This document shows positions 25,094 through 33,593 of a stretch of DNA of 35,074 nucleotides, one piece after another (within the stretch, counting starts at the first letter, position 1; the number at the start of each line of letters is the position of its first letter). Below the pieces are notes generated by a model that worked only from the letters and a program-made list of their open reading frames with translations, was not told where the DNA came from and did no database searches. The DNA is from Halorubrum xinjiangense (lineage in GTDB: Archaea > Halobacteriota > Halobacteria > Halobacteriales > Haloferacaceae), in contig NZ_FNBO01000020.1 of the NCBI RefSeq assembly GCF_900102375.1, positions 1 to 35,074 of the forward strand. Reading direction: 5' to 3'. A program made the translations under genes and the position numbers.

Positions 25094-25396
25094 TTACGCC
25101 TCCTCCCCGTCGGCGTCGGTTCCGTCGTCCGCGTCGTCCTCGCCGGCGCCGTTCCCGGCGATATCGCTCACGGTCTCGCCGAGGTCGTCGACGCCGCCGC
25201 CGAGGAACTCGTTCACGCTATCGAGGATGTCGCCAACGAAGTCGGGCACCTGGTCCGGGAGGTCGCTCGGCGGGCCCGCGTCGCCCGAGGCGTTGTCCGG
25301 GCCGGGCGTCGCCGCGACGGCACCGGCGGCCGCGCCGGTCCCGATCAGTACCACCGTGGCCAGTGCCACGAGCAGCGTCGTTCGGAGTGCGTTCAT
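25094..25396 (-). CDS. Small secreted acidic protein paired with the DUF4382 lipoprotein
   Basis: 100 residues. A Sec-type signal (MNALRTTLLVALATVVLIGTGAAAGAVAA) is followed by an acidic, Asp/Gly/Pro-rich mature part with one helical stretch (VPDFVGDILDSVNEFLGGGVDDLGETVSDIA). I do not recognise a family. The stop is one base before the lipoprotein start (25092), so the two form an operon. The upstream region has a TATA element and an inverted repeat (25420-25480). Confidence 0.72.
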   Translation of the reverse strand: MNALRTTLLVALATVVLIGTGAAAGAVAATPGPDNASGDAGPPSDLPDQVPDFVGDILDSVNEFLGGGVDDLGETVSDIAGNGAGEDDADDGTDADGEEA

Positions 25397-25419
25397 AGCA
25401 ACTTCCCCTCGGGGCTCTA

Positions 25420-25480
25420 CACCTTTTAATGGAGTAAGCCGTTCAACCGAATTTCGCCCAATTTAACTCGGTTTAACGGC
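25420..25480 (-). promoter_or_regulatory. Promoter and inverted repeat before the secreted protein/DUF4382 operon
   Basis: CATTAAAAGG (minus strand, about 25420-25429) is centred about 28 bases before the ATG at 25396. Just upstream, 13-bp arms GCCGTTCAACCGA (25438-25450) and TCGGTTTAACGGC (25468-25480) face each other with one central mismatch and a 17-bp spacer, a good candidate operator. Confidence 0.5.
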
Positions 25481-25650
25481 CGTGAGAGGCTTCAAAAGGT
25501 GGATCTCGTCGAATCGGACGATTGCTTATAAAACCTGTCGTCGGTCGGCAGGTCGGGCGTCGCTCGCGCGGCAAGGCGGACTCGCTCGCGCGGCGGGTCG
25601 GACCTCTCCCGTGCGACCGCGTGTCCGGGGGGTGAACAGAAAGCGTCTCG

Positions 25651-25669
25651 GCGACCCGGTTCGGGTCGC
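25651..25669 (-). terminator. Hairpin downstream of aspS
   Basis: GCGACCCG-GTT-CGGGTCGC is an 8-bp perfect stem just after the aspS stop codon, followed on the minus strand by a weakly T-rich stretch (CTTTCTG). Confidence 0.5.
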
Positions 25670-25674
25670 TCCCG

Positions 25675-26979
25675 CTAGGGTTCCAGCCGGTTCGGATCGC
25701 GCGGGAACATGATGGCCTCCTTGATGTTGCTGAGGCCGGCGACCTTCTGGACGAGGCGGTCGATGCCGAGGCCGTAGCCGCCGTGCGGGGGCGTGCCGTA
25801 GCTCAGCGCCTCGATGTAGAACTCGAAGTTTGCGGTCTCGACGCCCTCCTCCTCCATGACCTCGACCATGCGCTCGACGTCGTGTTCGCGCTGACCGCCA
25901 GAGGAGAGCTCCTGACCTTTATAAATGAGGTCGAACTTTCGGGAGGCGATCTCGTCGCCCTCGACGTCTTGCATGTAGTAGAACTTCTCGTCGGGGTAGC
26001 CGACGACGAAGAACGCGGGGTGGCCCTGCTCTTCGAAGTGTTCGCCGAGCAGCTTCTCGCCTTTCGTGTCGAGGTCTGTCGGGTCGTCGGGGAAGTGTCC
26101 GTACTCGGTCTCTAAGATGTCGAGCGCCTCGTCGAAGGTGATCCGCGGGAAGTCCTCCTCGGGGACGTCGAGGTCGACGTCGAGCAGGTCCAGTTCGCGC
26201 TCTGCGTTCTCGGCGACCTCGCTGAGCGCGTAGCGCAGCGACTCCTCTTGGACGTCCATCACGTCGTCGTGGTCGTCGATGTACGCCAGCTCCACGTCGA
26301 ACATCGCGATCTCGGAGACGTGTCGGGAGGTTGCGAAGTCCTCGGCGCGGAACGCGGTGCCGGTCTCGTAGACGGCCTCGTAGCCCGAGGCCATCAGCAT
26401 CTGCTTGTACAGCTGGGGGCTCTGCGAGAGGAACGCGTCCTGGTTGTAGTAGAGGATCGGGAACAGCTCCGCGCCGCCCTCGGCGCCGCCCTTCGAGATG
26501 AGCGGCGTCTTGATGTCGACGTAGCCCTCGTCTTCGAACCACTCCTCCATCGCGGTGATCAGCTCGGAGCGGAGGGTGAACACCGCGAGCGTCTCCGGCT
26601 TCCGGAGGTCGAGCGCGCGGTTGTCGAGCCGGGTCGAGAGGTCGACCTCGATGTCCTTCGAGATCTCCAGCGGGAGCGGGGAGCCGGCCTCGTCGATGAC
26701 CTCGTACTCGGTCGGCGCGATCTCGACGCCGCCGGGCGCCTGATCGCTCTCCAGCGGTTCGCCGACGACGCGGACCACGTCCTCGGCGCCCACGTCCTGG
26801 ACGGCTTCGAACAGCTCCGGCTCGCGCTCCTCCTTGAAGACGATCTGGATGAGCCCCTCGCGGTCGCGCACGATGAGGAAGACGAGGCCCCCCAAATCGC
26901 GGATCTCGTGGACGTGGCCGGCGATGGCGACCTCGTCCGCGTCCGGTTCGACGTCCGACGTGTGAATGCGCTCGATCAT
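25675..26979 (-). CDS. aspS: Aspartyl-tRNA synthetase, archaeal type
   Basis: 434 residues; charges tRNA-Asp. The N-terminal OB domain (about 1-105, [29 protein letters not shown]) binds the anticodon. The class II core has [35 protein letters not shown], motif 2 [23 protein letters not shown] and motif 3 [12 protein letters not shown] (about 405-416). The length is that of archaeal AspS rather than the longer bacterial form. Some archaeal enzymes also charge tRNA-Asn; whether this one does depends on asparagine synthesis elsewhere. It is transcribed alone, with a terminator hairpin at 25651-25669. Confidence 0.95.
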   Translation of the reverse strand: MIERIHTSDVEPDADEVAIAGHVHEIRDLGGLVFLIVRDREGLIQIVFKEEREPELFEAVQDVGAEDVVRVVGEPLESDQAPGGVEIAPTEYEVIDEAGSPLPLEISKDIEVDLSTRLDNRALDLRKPETLAVFTLRSELITAMEEWFEDEGYVDIKTPLISKGGAEGGAELFPILYYNQDAFLSQSPQLYKQMLMASGYEAVYETGTAFRAEDFATSRHVSEIAMFDVELAYIDDHDDVMDVQEESLRYALSEVAENAERELDLLDVDLDVPEEDFPRITFDEALDILETEYGHFPDDPTDLDTKGEKLLGEHFEEQGHPAFFVVGYPDEKFYYMQDVEGDEIASRKFDLIYKGQELSSGGQREHDVERMVEVMEEEGVETANFEFYIEALSYGTPPHGGYGLGIDRLVQKVAGLSNIKEAIMFPRDPNRLEP

Positions 26980-27552
26980 GGCGGTGTCTGCTTACGCGCA
27001 ACTGGTCGGGCGGCCGGCATAGGCCTGTCGTCTCGCCGTCGACGGAACGGCTCGCCCGCGGCCGCTCCGGCGGATTATCGGCGATTCCGAAGCGAGCCAC
27101 CATGGCATGTGGTCGCATAACTAACATAATTTTAATACGAAACCAGTATACATCGGGGATAACGGCGCTTCCCGCGCCGCGGAGCCCGACCATGAGCCGT
27201 TCCACCACCTCGACGCTCGCGCGGTCCGCGAGCGTCGCGTTCCTCGGGTGGATCGGGATCGGGTATTCGGCTCCGAATAAACGGTCCGTCCGCCCGACCG
27301 CGTGACGCGCGTCGGCTGGGGAGGTTTCCCCGCGGGACGGACCGCACCCCCGTTCTCTCCAGCCGCCGCTGTCCGTCGCGCGCGTCAAGCCGGACGACCG
27401 TCGCCCTCGCGAGCGTCGCCGTCGGCGGCCCCGCTGTTGACTCCAGTCGGTGGCTCGCTGTCGGCGCGTTCGAGGAGGCGGACCGGTCGATTTCCGGGTC
27501 GAAACCCCGGAGGCCGACCGGCCGCGCCGCGTTCGACTCGCGGCGAGGGCGT
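26980..27552. other. Gene-free stretch between aspS and the 123-residue ORF
   Basis: 573 bases. An AT-rich patch at about 27115-27150 (TAACATAATTTTAATACG) has promoter-like character. An 11-bp perfect hairpin CGACGCTCGCG/CGCGAGCGTCG (27211-27237) looks like a terminator or operator. A 37-codon plus-strand frame from 27192 runs across the hairpin and is not convincing. No other gene is seen. Confidence 0.45.
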
Positions 27553-27924
27553 ATGGCGGCAGCCATCCACACGCCGTCGGTCGAGGCAACGGTGACCGTC
27601 CGCGTCTCGCAGGCGGCCACCGGCGACCTCGTCGCCGGCGCCAGAGCACAGATCGAGCGAATCGACGGTCTCCGCGTCGAGGAGATCGAGATCGCCGGCC
27701 TCCGGCCCGGTCTCAACGACACCACGGTCGAGGCGGTCGCCACCCTCGCGGTCGACGAGGGGGCGGCGCCCGACGCCGAGTTCGACGCCGCCGGGATCGA
27801 CGCGGCCGACGAGTTCGTCGTCGACCGCGTCCGCGAGCGGCTCGCCGACGGCTTCGGCGTCGACCCCGAGCGCGTCGAGCGCGTCGACCCCGAGCGCGTC
27901 GAGCGCGTCGACCCGCCCGACTGA
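27553..27924 (+). CDS. Small haloarchaeal protein of unknown function
   Basis: 123 residues, acidic as expected for a haloarchaeal protein, while the opposite frame is arginine-rich. The core VEATVTVRVSQAATGDLVAGARAQIERIDGLRVEEIEIAGLRPGLNDTTVEAVATL looks like an alpha/beta domain. The C-terminus repeats DPERVERV, encoded by a 24-bp tandem (27857-27880, 27881-27904, part at 27905-27914). It is convergent with larC. The real start could be a few codons downstream. No function is recognised. Confidence 0.62.
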   Translation: MAAAIHTPSVEATVTVRVSQAATGDLVAGARAQIERIDGLRVEEIEIAGLRPGLNDTTVEAVATLAVDEGAAPDAEFDAAGIDAADEFVVDRVRERLADGFGVDPERVERVDPERVERVDPPD

Positions 27925-27950
27925 CGGGGCGGGCCCAGGGGTCCTTTTGA

Positions 27951-29327
27951 CTACTCTCCCGCGAGCCGCTCCCGAACCTCGGCTTCGGCGCGCCACAGTA
28001 CCTCTCTGATCGGGAGGCCGGTCGCCTCGGCGACCGCGGCCGCGTCGTCGTACTCCCCGCTAACGTCGTACACCTCTCCCCCCGTCGTCGAGGCGACTTT
28101 TACGGCGACCTCGTGGGTCGCGCCGTCGACCCGGAGCGTCGCCGTCTCGAACTCGCGCTCGGCGATCCAGCGGTGGCTCGCGCCGGACTGACGCACGCCG
28201 AGCGTCCCCGTCTCGCGGGCGAGGCGCTCGGCGACCGCCTCGGCGTCGGCGGGCTTGCAGATCACCTTGACCAGGTGGCCCGGGCGGGACTTCTTCATCG
28301 TCGTCGGGACGATAGTCACGTCCCGCGCACCGGCGCGCGAGAGCGTCTCCTGGAGCCCGCCGAGCACCTCGGGGGCGGCGTCGTCGAGGTTCGTCTCCAA
28401 GACGGCGATGTCGTCGTGGACGAGTCCGCCGTCGCGGGCGCGGTCCGCGTGAGCGCGGTCCGCGTGCGCGTCGTGCCCCCCGTCGCCGACGAGCGCGCGC
28501 AGGACGTTCGGGTGGCGCTCGAAGTCGGCGTCGCCGGCGCCGTAGCCCGCGCGCTTGACCGCGAGATCGGGGACCGCGTCGACGCCCTCCGCGACCGCAC
28601 CGAGGATCGCGGCGCCCGTGGGGGTGAGCAGTTCGCGGTCGATCGGCCCGCCGACGATCCGGAAGTCGGCGCGGGTCGCGATCTCGGTCGTCGCCGGGGC
28701 TGGGACCGGGTACGTCCCGTGGCTCATCTCGACCGAGCCCCCGCCGGCGGCGACCGGCGTGGTCACCACTCGATCCGGGTCGAGATCGGCGAGCAGCAGC
28801 GCGGCGCCGACTACGTCGGCGATCGCGTCGTCCGCGCCCACCTCGTGGAAGTGGGTGTCGTCGAGGTCGGTGCCGTGGACCGACGCCTCGGCGCGGCCGA
28901 GCAGTTCGAAGGCGTCGAGCGCGGTCGACTCGACCGCATCGGAGAGGTCCATCGACTCGACGAGATCGACCACCTCGCGGTAGCTGCGATGGACGCCGGC
29001 ACCCTCGGCCGGTTTGTCGGATCCGGAGGTGCCGGACTCGTGCGTGTGAACGTGGGTGTGGTTATAATCGTGATCGTGGTCGTGATCGTGTGTGTGGCCG
29101 TGGTCGTGGTCCCCGTTAGCCTCCGCCGTCCCGTTATCGCCGTCAACGAGGACGTCGACGGTCGTCGCCCGGATCCCGTTCTTCTCCGTCTCGCCGACCT
29201 CGTACCGAACCGGGAGGGCGTCGCTCACGGGGGCGAGAACGTCGGGGTCGGCGCCGGCCGCGATCAGCGCGGCGCAGATCATGTCGCCGGCGGCGCCGGT
29301 CCGACCGTCGAAGACGAGCGTTCGCAT
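27951..29327 (-). CDS. larC: LarC-family nickel insertion / pincer cofactor protein
   Basis: 458 residues. The opening MRTLVFDGRTGAAGDMICAALIAAGAD, then DDTHFHEVGADDAIADVVGAALLL, PVPAPATTEIA, ELLTPTGAAILGAV, ETNLDDAAPEVLGGLQETLSRAGARDVTIVPTTMKKSRPGHLVKVI and a C-terminal ferredoxin-like part match LarC, which builds the nickel pincer nucleotide used by lactate racemase and related LarA enzymes. A histidine-rich loop with HD repeats (74-96) is a likely nickel store. No larA, larB or larE is in the window. The start is at 29327; the 46 codons upstream run into the dispersed repeat. Confidence 0.92.
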   Translation of the reverse strand: MRTLVFDGRTGAAGDMICAALIAAGADPDVLAPVSDALPVRYEVGETEKNGIRATTVDVLVDGDNGTAEANGDHDHGHTHDHDHDHDYNHTHVHTHESGTSGSDKPAEGAGVHRSYREVVDLVESMDLSDAVESTALDAFELLGRAEASVHGTDLDDTHFHEVGADDAIADVVGAALLLADLDPDRVVTTPVAAGGGSVEMSHGTYPVPAPATTEIATRADFRIVGGPIDRELLTPTGAAILGAVAEGVDAVPDLAVKRAGYGAGDADFERHPNVLRALVGDGGHDAHADRAHADRARDGGLVHDDIAVLETNLDDAAPEVLGGLQETLSRAGARDVTIVPTTMKKSRPGHLVKVICKPADAEAVAERLARETGTLGVRQSGASHRWIAEREFETATLRVDGATHEVAVKVASTTGGEVYDVSGEYDDAAAVAEATGLPIREVLWRAEAEVRERLAGE

Positions 29328-29426
29328 GGTGCTCCCGAGGCGACTGCCGGACAAATACCTCGGGATTGAATCCGCCGAATCGGTCGGACGGTCATTTATA
29401 GATATCTGTGCCGTGGCCGCCTTCTG

Positions 29427-29785
29427 TTTATAAATAGTCGACGACGGTGCCCTGAACACCTCCAAAGCCCCAGCCGTGAGGCGGGCGCACGCTCGCTGCG
29501 TTCCTCGTCACTCGCTCCGCTCGTTCCTGCGGTGCTTACATCGCCTGCGCCCGCCTCACGGCTGCCCCTTTGAGTCCCACCCCACCGGAAGACGATCCTG
29601 CTCGCTCCCTTCGGTCGCTGCGCGGGCTGCGACTTCCGTGCTCCCGCTCGCTTCGCTCGCGAGAACGCACAGCAACCGCACCTCACACCTCCCCAACCTC
29701 GTCGCTCACGCCCTGCGGGCGCTCGCGACTCCCTCGCGCGTGCTGCTTCGCGGCCGCCGGGGGCGGCCGCTCGCAGGCACGCGCC
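29427..29785 (+). ncRNA. Dispersed structured repeat, copy B (candidate ncRNA)
   Basis: The layout is that of copy A: TTTATAAAT (29427-29435), GAACACC (29454-29460), CAAAG/CTTTG (29463-29467 with 29568-29572), a CCC/CCC internal loop and a perfect 19-bp stem (29471-29489 with 29546-29564) around a 56-nt loop. Relative to A one pair changed from G-C to T-A (29477 with 29558). An extra 78-nt hairpin segment is inserted after GTCCCACCCC. The second hairpin (29701-29729) and the third, GCGGCCGCC-GGG-GGCGGCCGC (29750-29770), differ in sequence from A but sit at the same places between conserved blocks. Confidence 0.55.
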
Positions 29786-29927
29786 GACCGCCTCGGATCT
29801 GAGAGGAGTCAAACAGGCTGAGCGTCGCCTCAAACGGGTAAAATCGTCTGTTGCGACCGGAAACGAATCGACGGCGAAAAGACACGCTTACGACGGGGTT
29901 TTAAGAGCGGACTCCGTACCGTGCCAT

Positions 29928-30047
29928 ATGATGACACAGTCTGTCGCGGTCGCCGATAGCTCGGGACGGATCGGCGCCCCGGACACGGGCAACAGGCTTA
30001 TTCCCGGACCGGATCCAGATACGACCATCCCCCGCGAGGAACTATGA
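29928..30047 (+). CDS. Possible 39-codon ORF coupled to cdc48
   Basis: An ORF starting ATGATG at 29928 encodes [18 protein letters not shown] and 21 more residues, ending EEL, with its stop overlapping the cdc48 start as ATGA. A TATA-like GTTTTAAG (about 29897-29904) stands 27 bases before it, the spacing for a leaderless message, so ribosomes may read it before cdc48. Composition is neutral rather than acidic. A second TATA-like GCTTATT at about 29996 could start transcripts after it. Confidence 0.35.
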   Translation: MMTQSVAVADSSGRIGAPDTGNRLIPGPDPDTTIPREEL

Positions 30048-32266
30048 ACGAAGTCCAACTCGAAGTGGCGAAGGCGTACCCGAACGACTCGGGGCGCGGC
30101 ATCGCCCGACTCGACCCCGACACCCTGCTGCATCTGAAGCTCTCGCCCGGCGACATCATCGAGATCGAGGGCGCGGAGACCACCGCCGCGAAGGTCTGGC
30201 GCGCGGACCGCCAAGACTGGAACACCGACACCGTCCGCGTCGACGGGTTCACCCGCCAGAACGCGGACGTCGGCATCGGCGAGCGCGTCACCATCCGGAA
30301 GGCGGAGGCCGAGAAGGCCGACAAGCTCGTGCTGGCCCCGCCCGAGGAGGCGTCGGTCCAGTTCGGCTCCGACGCCGCCGGCATGGTGAAACGCCAGATC
30401 CTCAAGCGCCCGGTCGTCGAGCGCGACATCGTCCCCGTGATGTCCTCGACGAACCACCCGTTCATGCGGTCGCCCGGACAGGCGATCCCGCTGATCGCGG
30501 TCGAGACGGAGCCCGACGGCGTCTGTCTCATCACCGAGGACACCGAGGTCGAACTGCGCGAGGAGCCGATCTCCGGGTTCGAGAAGACCGGCGGCGGAAT
30601 CACGTACGAGGACATCGGCGGGCTCCAGTCGGAGATCCAGCGCGTCCGCGAGATGGTCGAGCTGCCGATGAAACACCCGCAGATCTTCTCGAAGCTCGGC
30701 ATCGAGCCCCCGCAGGGCGTCCTGCTTCACGGCCCGCCGGGCACCGGGAAGACGCTCCTCGCGAAGGCGGTCGCCAACGAGACGTCGGCGTCATTCTTCT
30801 CCATCGCCGGCCCCGAGATTATCTCGAAGTACTACGGCGAGTCCGAACAGCAGCTCAGAGAGATATTCGAGGACGCCAAAGAGGAGTCGCCCTCGATCAT
30901 CTTCATCGACGAGCTGGACTCGATCGCGCCGAAACGCGAGGACGTGACCGGCGAGGTCGAGCGCCGCGTCGTCGCCCAGCTGCTGACGATGATGGACGGG
31001 TTAGAGACCCGCGGGCAGGTGATCGTCATCGGCGCGACGAACCGCGTCGACAGCGTCGACCCCGCCCTCCGCCGCCCGGGGCGCTTCGACCGCGAGATCG
31101 AGATCGGCGTCCCTGACGAGGTGGGCCGCAAGGAGATCCTCCAGATCCACACCCGCGGGATGCCGCTCTCGGACGACGTGAGCTTAGACCACCTCGCCGA
31201 CGAGACGCACGGCTTCGTCGGCGCCGACATCGAGAGCCTCACAAAGGAGGCCGCGATGAAGGCGCTCCGGCGCTACCTCCCCGAGATCGACTTAGACGAG
31301 GAGGAGGTGCCCCCGAGCCTCATCGACCGGATGATCGTCAAGCGCGACGACTTCGGCGGCGCGCTGAACGAGGTGGAGCCCTCGGCGATGCGCGAGGTGC
31401 TCGTCGAGCTGCCGAAGATATCGTGGGATAACGTCGGCGGGCTCGAAGGGGCCAAACAGCAGGTACAGGAGTCCGTCGAGTGGCCGCTCACCTCGCCGGA
31501 GAAGTTCGACCGGATGGGCGTCGACGCGCCGAAGGGCGTGCTGCTGTACGGCCCGCCCGGCACCGGGAAGACGCTGATGGCGAAGGCGGTCGCCAACGAG
31601 ACGAACGCGAACTTCATTTCGGTGCGCGGGCCCCAGCTGCTCTCGAAGTGGGTCGGCGAGTCGGAGAAGGCGATCAGACAGACCTTCCGGAAGGCCCGGC
31701 AGGTGAGCCCGACGATCATCTTCTTCGACGAGCTCGACAGCCTCGCGCCCTCGCGCGGTCAGGAGATGGGGAACAACGTCTCCGAGCGCGTCGTCAACCA
31801 GCTCCTGACGGAGCTCGACGGGCTCGAGGACATGGGCGACGTGATGGTCATCGGCGCGACCAACCGCCCGGACATGATCGACCCCGCGCTGCTGCGCTCC
31901 GGCCGGTTCGACCGGCTCGTGATGATCGGGCAGCCCGACCAGGAGGGCCGCGAGCAGATCCTCGACATCCACACCCGAGACACGCCGCTCGCGCCCGACG
32001 TGAGCCTCCGCGAGGTGGCCGAGATCACCGACGGCTACGTCGGCTCCGACCTGGAGGGCATCGCCCGTGAGGCCGCCATCGAGGCGCTGCGCGACGACGA
32101 CGACGCCGAGGAGGTGGAGATGAAGCACTTCCGGCGCGCGATGGAGTCGGTGCGGCCGACGATCAACGACGACATCCTCGCGTACTACGAGGACGTCAAA
32201 GAGCAGTTCAAGGGCGGCGGCGGCGAGTCGCTCCGCGACACCGGCGGCCGAATCGGCTTCCAGTAA
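30044..32266 (+). CDS. cdc48: Cdc48/VAT-type AAA+ ATPase
   Basis: 740 residues; unfolds proteins with two stacked AAA rings and feeds the archaeal proteasome. The N domain covers about 1-185 (double-psi barrel opening [21 protein letters not shown]). D1 has Walker A GPPGTGKT at 230-237, Walker B FIDE at 287-290 and arginine finger region RRPGRFDR. D2 has GPPGTGKT at 503-510, FFDE at 560-563 and RSGRFDR. A short C-terminal tail ends GGRIGFQ. All catalytic residues are intact. The start has GAGG nearby and overlaps the stop of a small upstream ORF. Confidence 0.96.
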   Translation: MNEVQLEVAKAYPNDSGRGIARLDPDTLLHLKLSPGDIIEIEGAETTAAKVWRADRQDWNTDTVRVDGFTRQNADVGIGERVTIRKAEAEKADKLVLAPPEEASVQFGSDAAGMVKRQILKRPVVERDIVPVMSSTNHPFMRSPGQAIPLIAVETEPDGVCLITEDTEVELREEPISGFEKTGGGITYEDIGGLQSEIQRVREMVELPMKHPQIFSKLGIEPPQGVLLHGPPGTGKTLLAKAVANETSASFFSIAGPEIISKYYGESEQQLREIFEDAKEESPSIIFIDELDSIAPKREDVTGEVERRVVAQLLTMMDGLETRGQVIVIGATNRVDSVDPALRRPGRFDREIEIGVPDEVGRKEILQIHTRGMPLSDDVSLDHLADETHGFVGADIESLTKEAAMKALRRYLPEIDLDEEEVPPSLIDRMIVKRDDFGGALNEVEPSAMREVLVELPKISWDNVGGLEGAKQQVQESVEWPLTSPEKFDRMGVDAPKGVLLYGPPGTGKTLMAKAVANETNANFISVRGPQLLSKWVGESEKAIRQTFRKARQVSPTIIFFDELDSLAPSRGQEMGNNVSERVVNQLLTELDGLEDMGDVMVIGATNRPDMIDPALLRSGRFDRLVMIGQPDQEGREQILDIHTRDTPLAPDVSLREVAEITDGYVGSDLEGIAREAAIEALRDDDDAEEVEMKHFRRAMESVRPTINDDILAYYEDVKEQFKGGGGESLRDTGGRIGFQ

Positions 32267-32332
32267 CGCGGCCGACAACTGGCGGTCTCTCCCGCGGGGA
32301 CGTTTTTCTTCGTCGCGCGCGTAGCCCGCGCC

Positions 32333-32584
32333 ATGTCTGACGACGTGACCGTCGACGTGGAGATCGAAGTGGAGGTCGACCGCGACGAGTTGGAGATCGA
32401 ACGCGGCGACGCCGAGTCGATCGAGGCGACCTACGAGGCGAACGGGATCGAGATCGAAATCGAGGCCGAGGTGGAGACGTACGGCGGAAGCGACGAGGAG
32501 TCCACCGAGGGCGACGACGAGCACGGAGAGGGCGACGAGGGATCCGCCGAGGGCAACGAGGACTCCGGCGACGACGACGAGTAG
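32333..32584 (+). CDS. Small very acidic protein of unknown function
   Basis: 83 residues. The first half alternates charged and hydrophobic residues (VTVDVEIEVEVDRDELEIERG and GIEIEIEAEVETYGG), which suggests beta strands; the second half is an Asp/Glu/Gly/Ser tail. I recognise no family. It lies 66 bases after cdc48 on the same strand and 82 bases before the DUF5815 gene. Acidic composition favours a real haloarchaeal gene, though low complexity leaves doubt. Confidence 0.6.
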   Translation: MSDDVTVDVEIEVEVDRDELEIERGDAESIEATYEANGIEIEIEAEVETYGGSDEESTEGDDEHGEGDEGSAEGNEDSGDDDE

Positions 32585-32666
32585 CGAGCGTCGAGGTCGC
32601 CGCCTCTCCCGCCGCCGCACCGACCCGTTCCGCTCCTTTTAACCTCGCCAGCGACCAAACGGAGGT

Positions 32667-33200
32667 ATGTCTCAGCCCCGCGTCCCCGGCGGCGACGAGA
32701 ACGCGCTGGAGCTACCCTGCGGGGAGACGGTCGGCGTCGGCGAACTGGACCTCGGGATGCGCGAGTACGAGTGCGACTGTGGCGAGACCCACGCGGTCGT
32801 GATGGACGTCCACCCCCCGGAGCGGTTCCTCCCGGACTTCCTCGTCGAGGTCCTCCGCGAGGCGATCGACACGACCAGCGAGGAGATGCCGGAGTTCGAC
32901 ACGCCGCACCTGCTCGGCGTCGTCTTAGAGGAGTTCCCGGAGGCGGTCGTCGCGCACGACGCCAGCGAGAACGCGGACGTCGGGTACGCGATGGCGTGGG
33001 TGACGGAGTTCGACTCCCGGCGGCTCCACGAGATTGTCGTCGAACTCGTCGTCGAGCTGATGGAACACGCCGTGAGCCACGCCGACGACGACGAGGCGCT
33101 GTCGGCGTTCGAACAGGAGATGGTCGAGTTCGACGTGAGCGAATTCGTCGAGCAGTACCGCGCGGAGCGCGACCTCGAGGCCGAGGACCCCTACGCCTGA
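32667..33200 (+). CDS. DUF5815-like haloarchaeal protein
   Basis: 177 residues. The N-terminal part carries LPCGETVGVGELDLGMREYECDCGETHAVVMDVHPPERFLPDFLVEVLRE, with cysteine and histidine positions (LPCG, YECDCGETH) that could bind a metal. The rest is helical with EFDTPHLLGVVLEEFPEAVVAHDASENADVGYAMAW and a C-terminal QYRAERDLEAEDPYA. The family name is from memory and its role is unknown. A TATA-like CTTTTAACC 26 bases before the start and GGAGGT directly before the ATG support the start. Confidence 0.82.
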   Translation: MSQPRVPGGDENALELPCGETVGVGELDLGMREYECDCGETHAVVMDVHPPERFLPDFLVEVLREAIDTTSEEMPEFDTPHLLGVVLEEFPEAVVAHDASENADVGYAMAWVTEFDSRRLHEIVVELVVELMEHAVSHADDDEALSAFEQEMVEFDVSEFVEQYRAERDLEAEDPYA

Positions 33201-33311
33201 GCGAAACCCCGACTCCGTTCCTGTCGCGTCTCGACAAACCGCTCAACCGCCCGAAAACGGCCCTCTCACGCCTCGTGTCAGACAATCGTCCGACTTCTGT
33301 CTCACTGAACC

Positions 33312-33318
33312 CTATATG
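33312..33318 (+). promoter_or_regulatory. TATA element of the small winged-helix gene
   Basis: CTATATG is centred 27 bases before the ATG at 33342, fitting a leaderless transcript. Confidence 0.5.
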
Positions 33319-33341
33319 TTCGGAGACCGTACGTAAGACGT

Positions 33342-33566
33342 ATGAGCGCCGGTGAATACGACCGGTACGACCGGATCCGCGGCGTCCTCGCCGAGGCCGA
33401 CGAGCCGCTGACGGCGCGAGAGATCCTTGCCCTCGTCGAGGAACGCGGCGAGAGCGGCGAGATCGACAGCCCCCACGGGATCGCCACCGTGCTGGGGCGC
33501 CGCGCCGAGCGCGGCGAGGTCGAGGTCATCGCGGGCCAGCCGTACCGGTACCGGCTCGAGACCTGA
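33342..33566 (+). CDS. Small winged-helix protein
   Basis: 74 residues: DRYDRIRGVLAEADEPLTAREILALVEERGESGEIDSPHGIATVLGRRAERGEVEVIAGQPYRYRLE. Helix-helix-helix followed by a two-strand wing fits a stand-alone winged helix, likely to bind DNA or another protein. The TATA box at 33312-33318 supports the start. Convergent with the lipoprotein gene (28 bases apart). Confidence 0.78.
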   Translation: MSAGEYDRYDRIRGVLAEADEPLTAREILALVEERGESGEIDSPHGIATVLGRRAERGEVEVIAGQPYRYRLET

Positions 33567-33593
33567 GCACCGCCGGCCGCACTGCGCCGCCCG

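Noticed and set aside
27192..27305. 37-codon plus-strand frame upstream of the 123-residue gene
   Set aside because: It runs through an 11-bp hairpin and has no acidic character or promoter at the right distance.
27385..27996. Minus-strand frame opposite the 123-residue gene
   Set aside because: The plus-strand product has a sensible fold pattern and acidic composition; the opposite one is a mirror with arginine/aspartate alternation.
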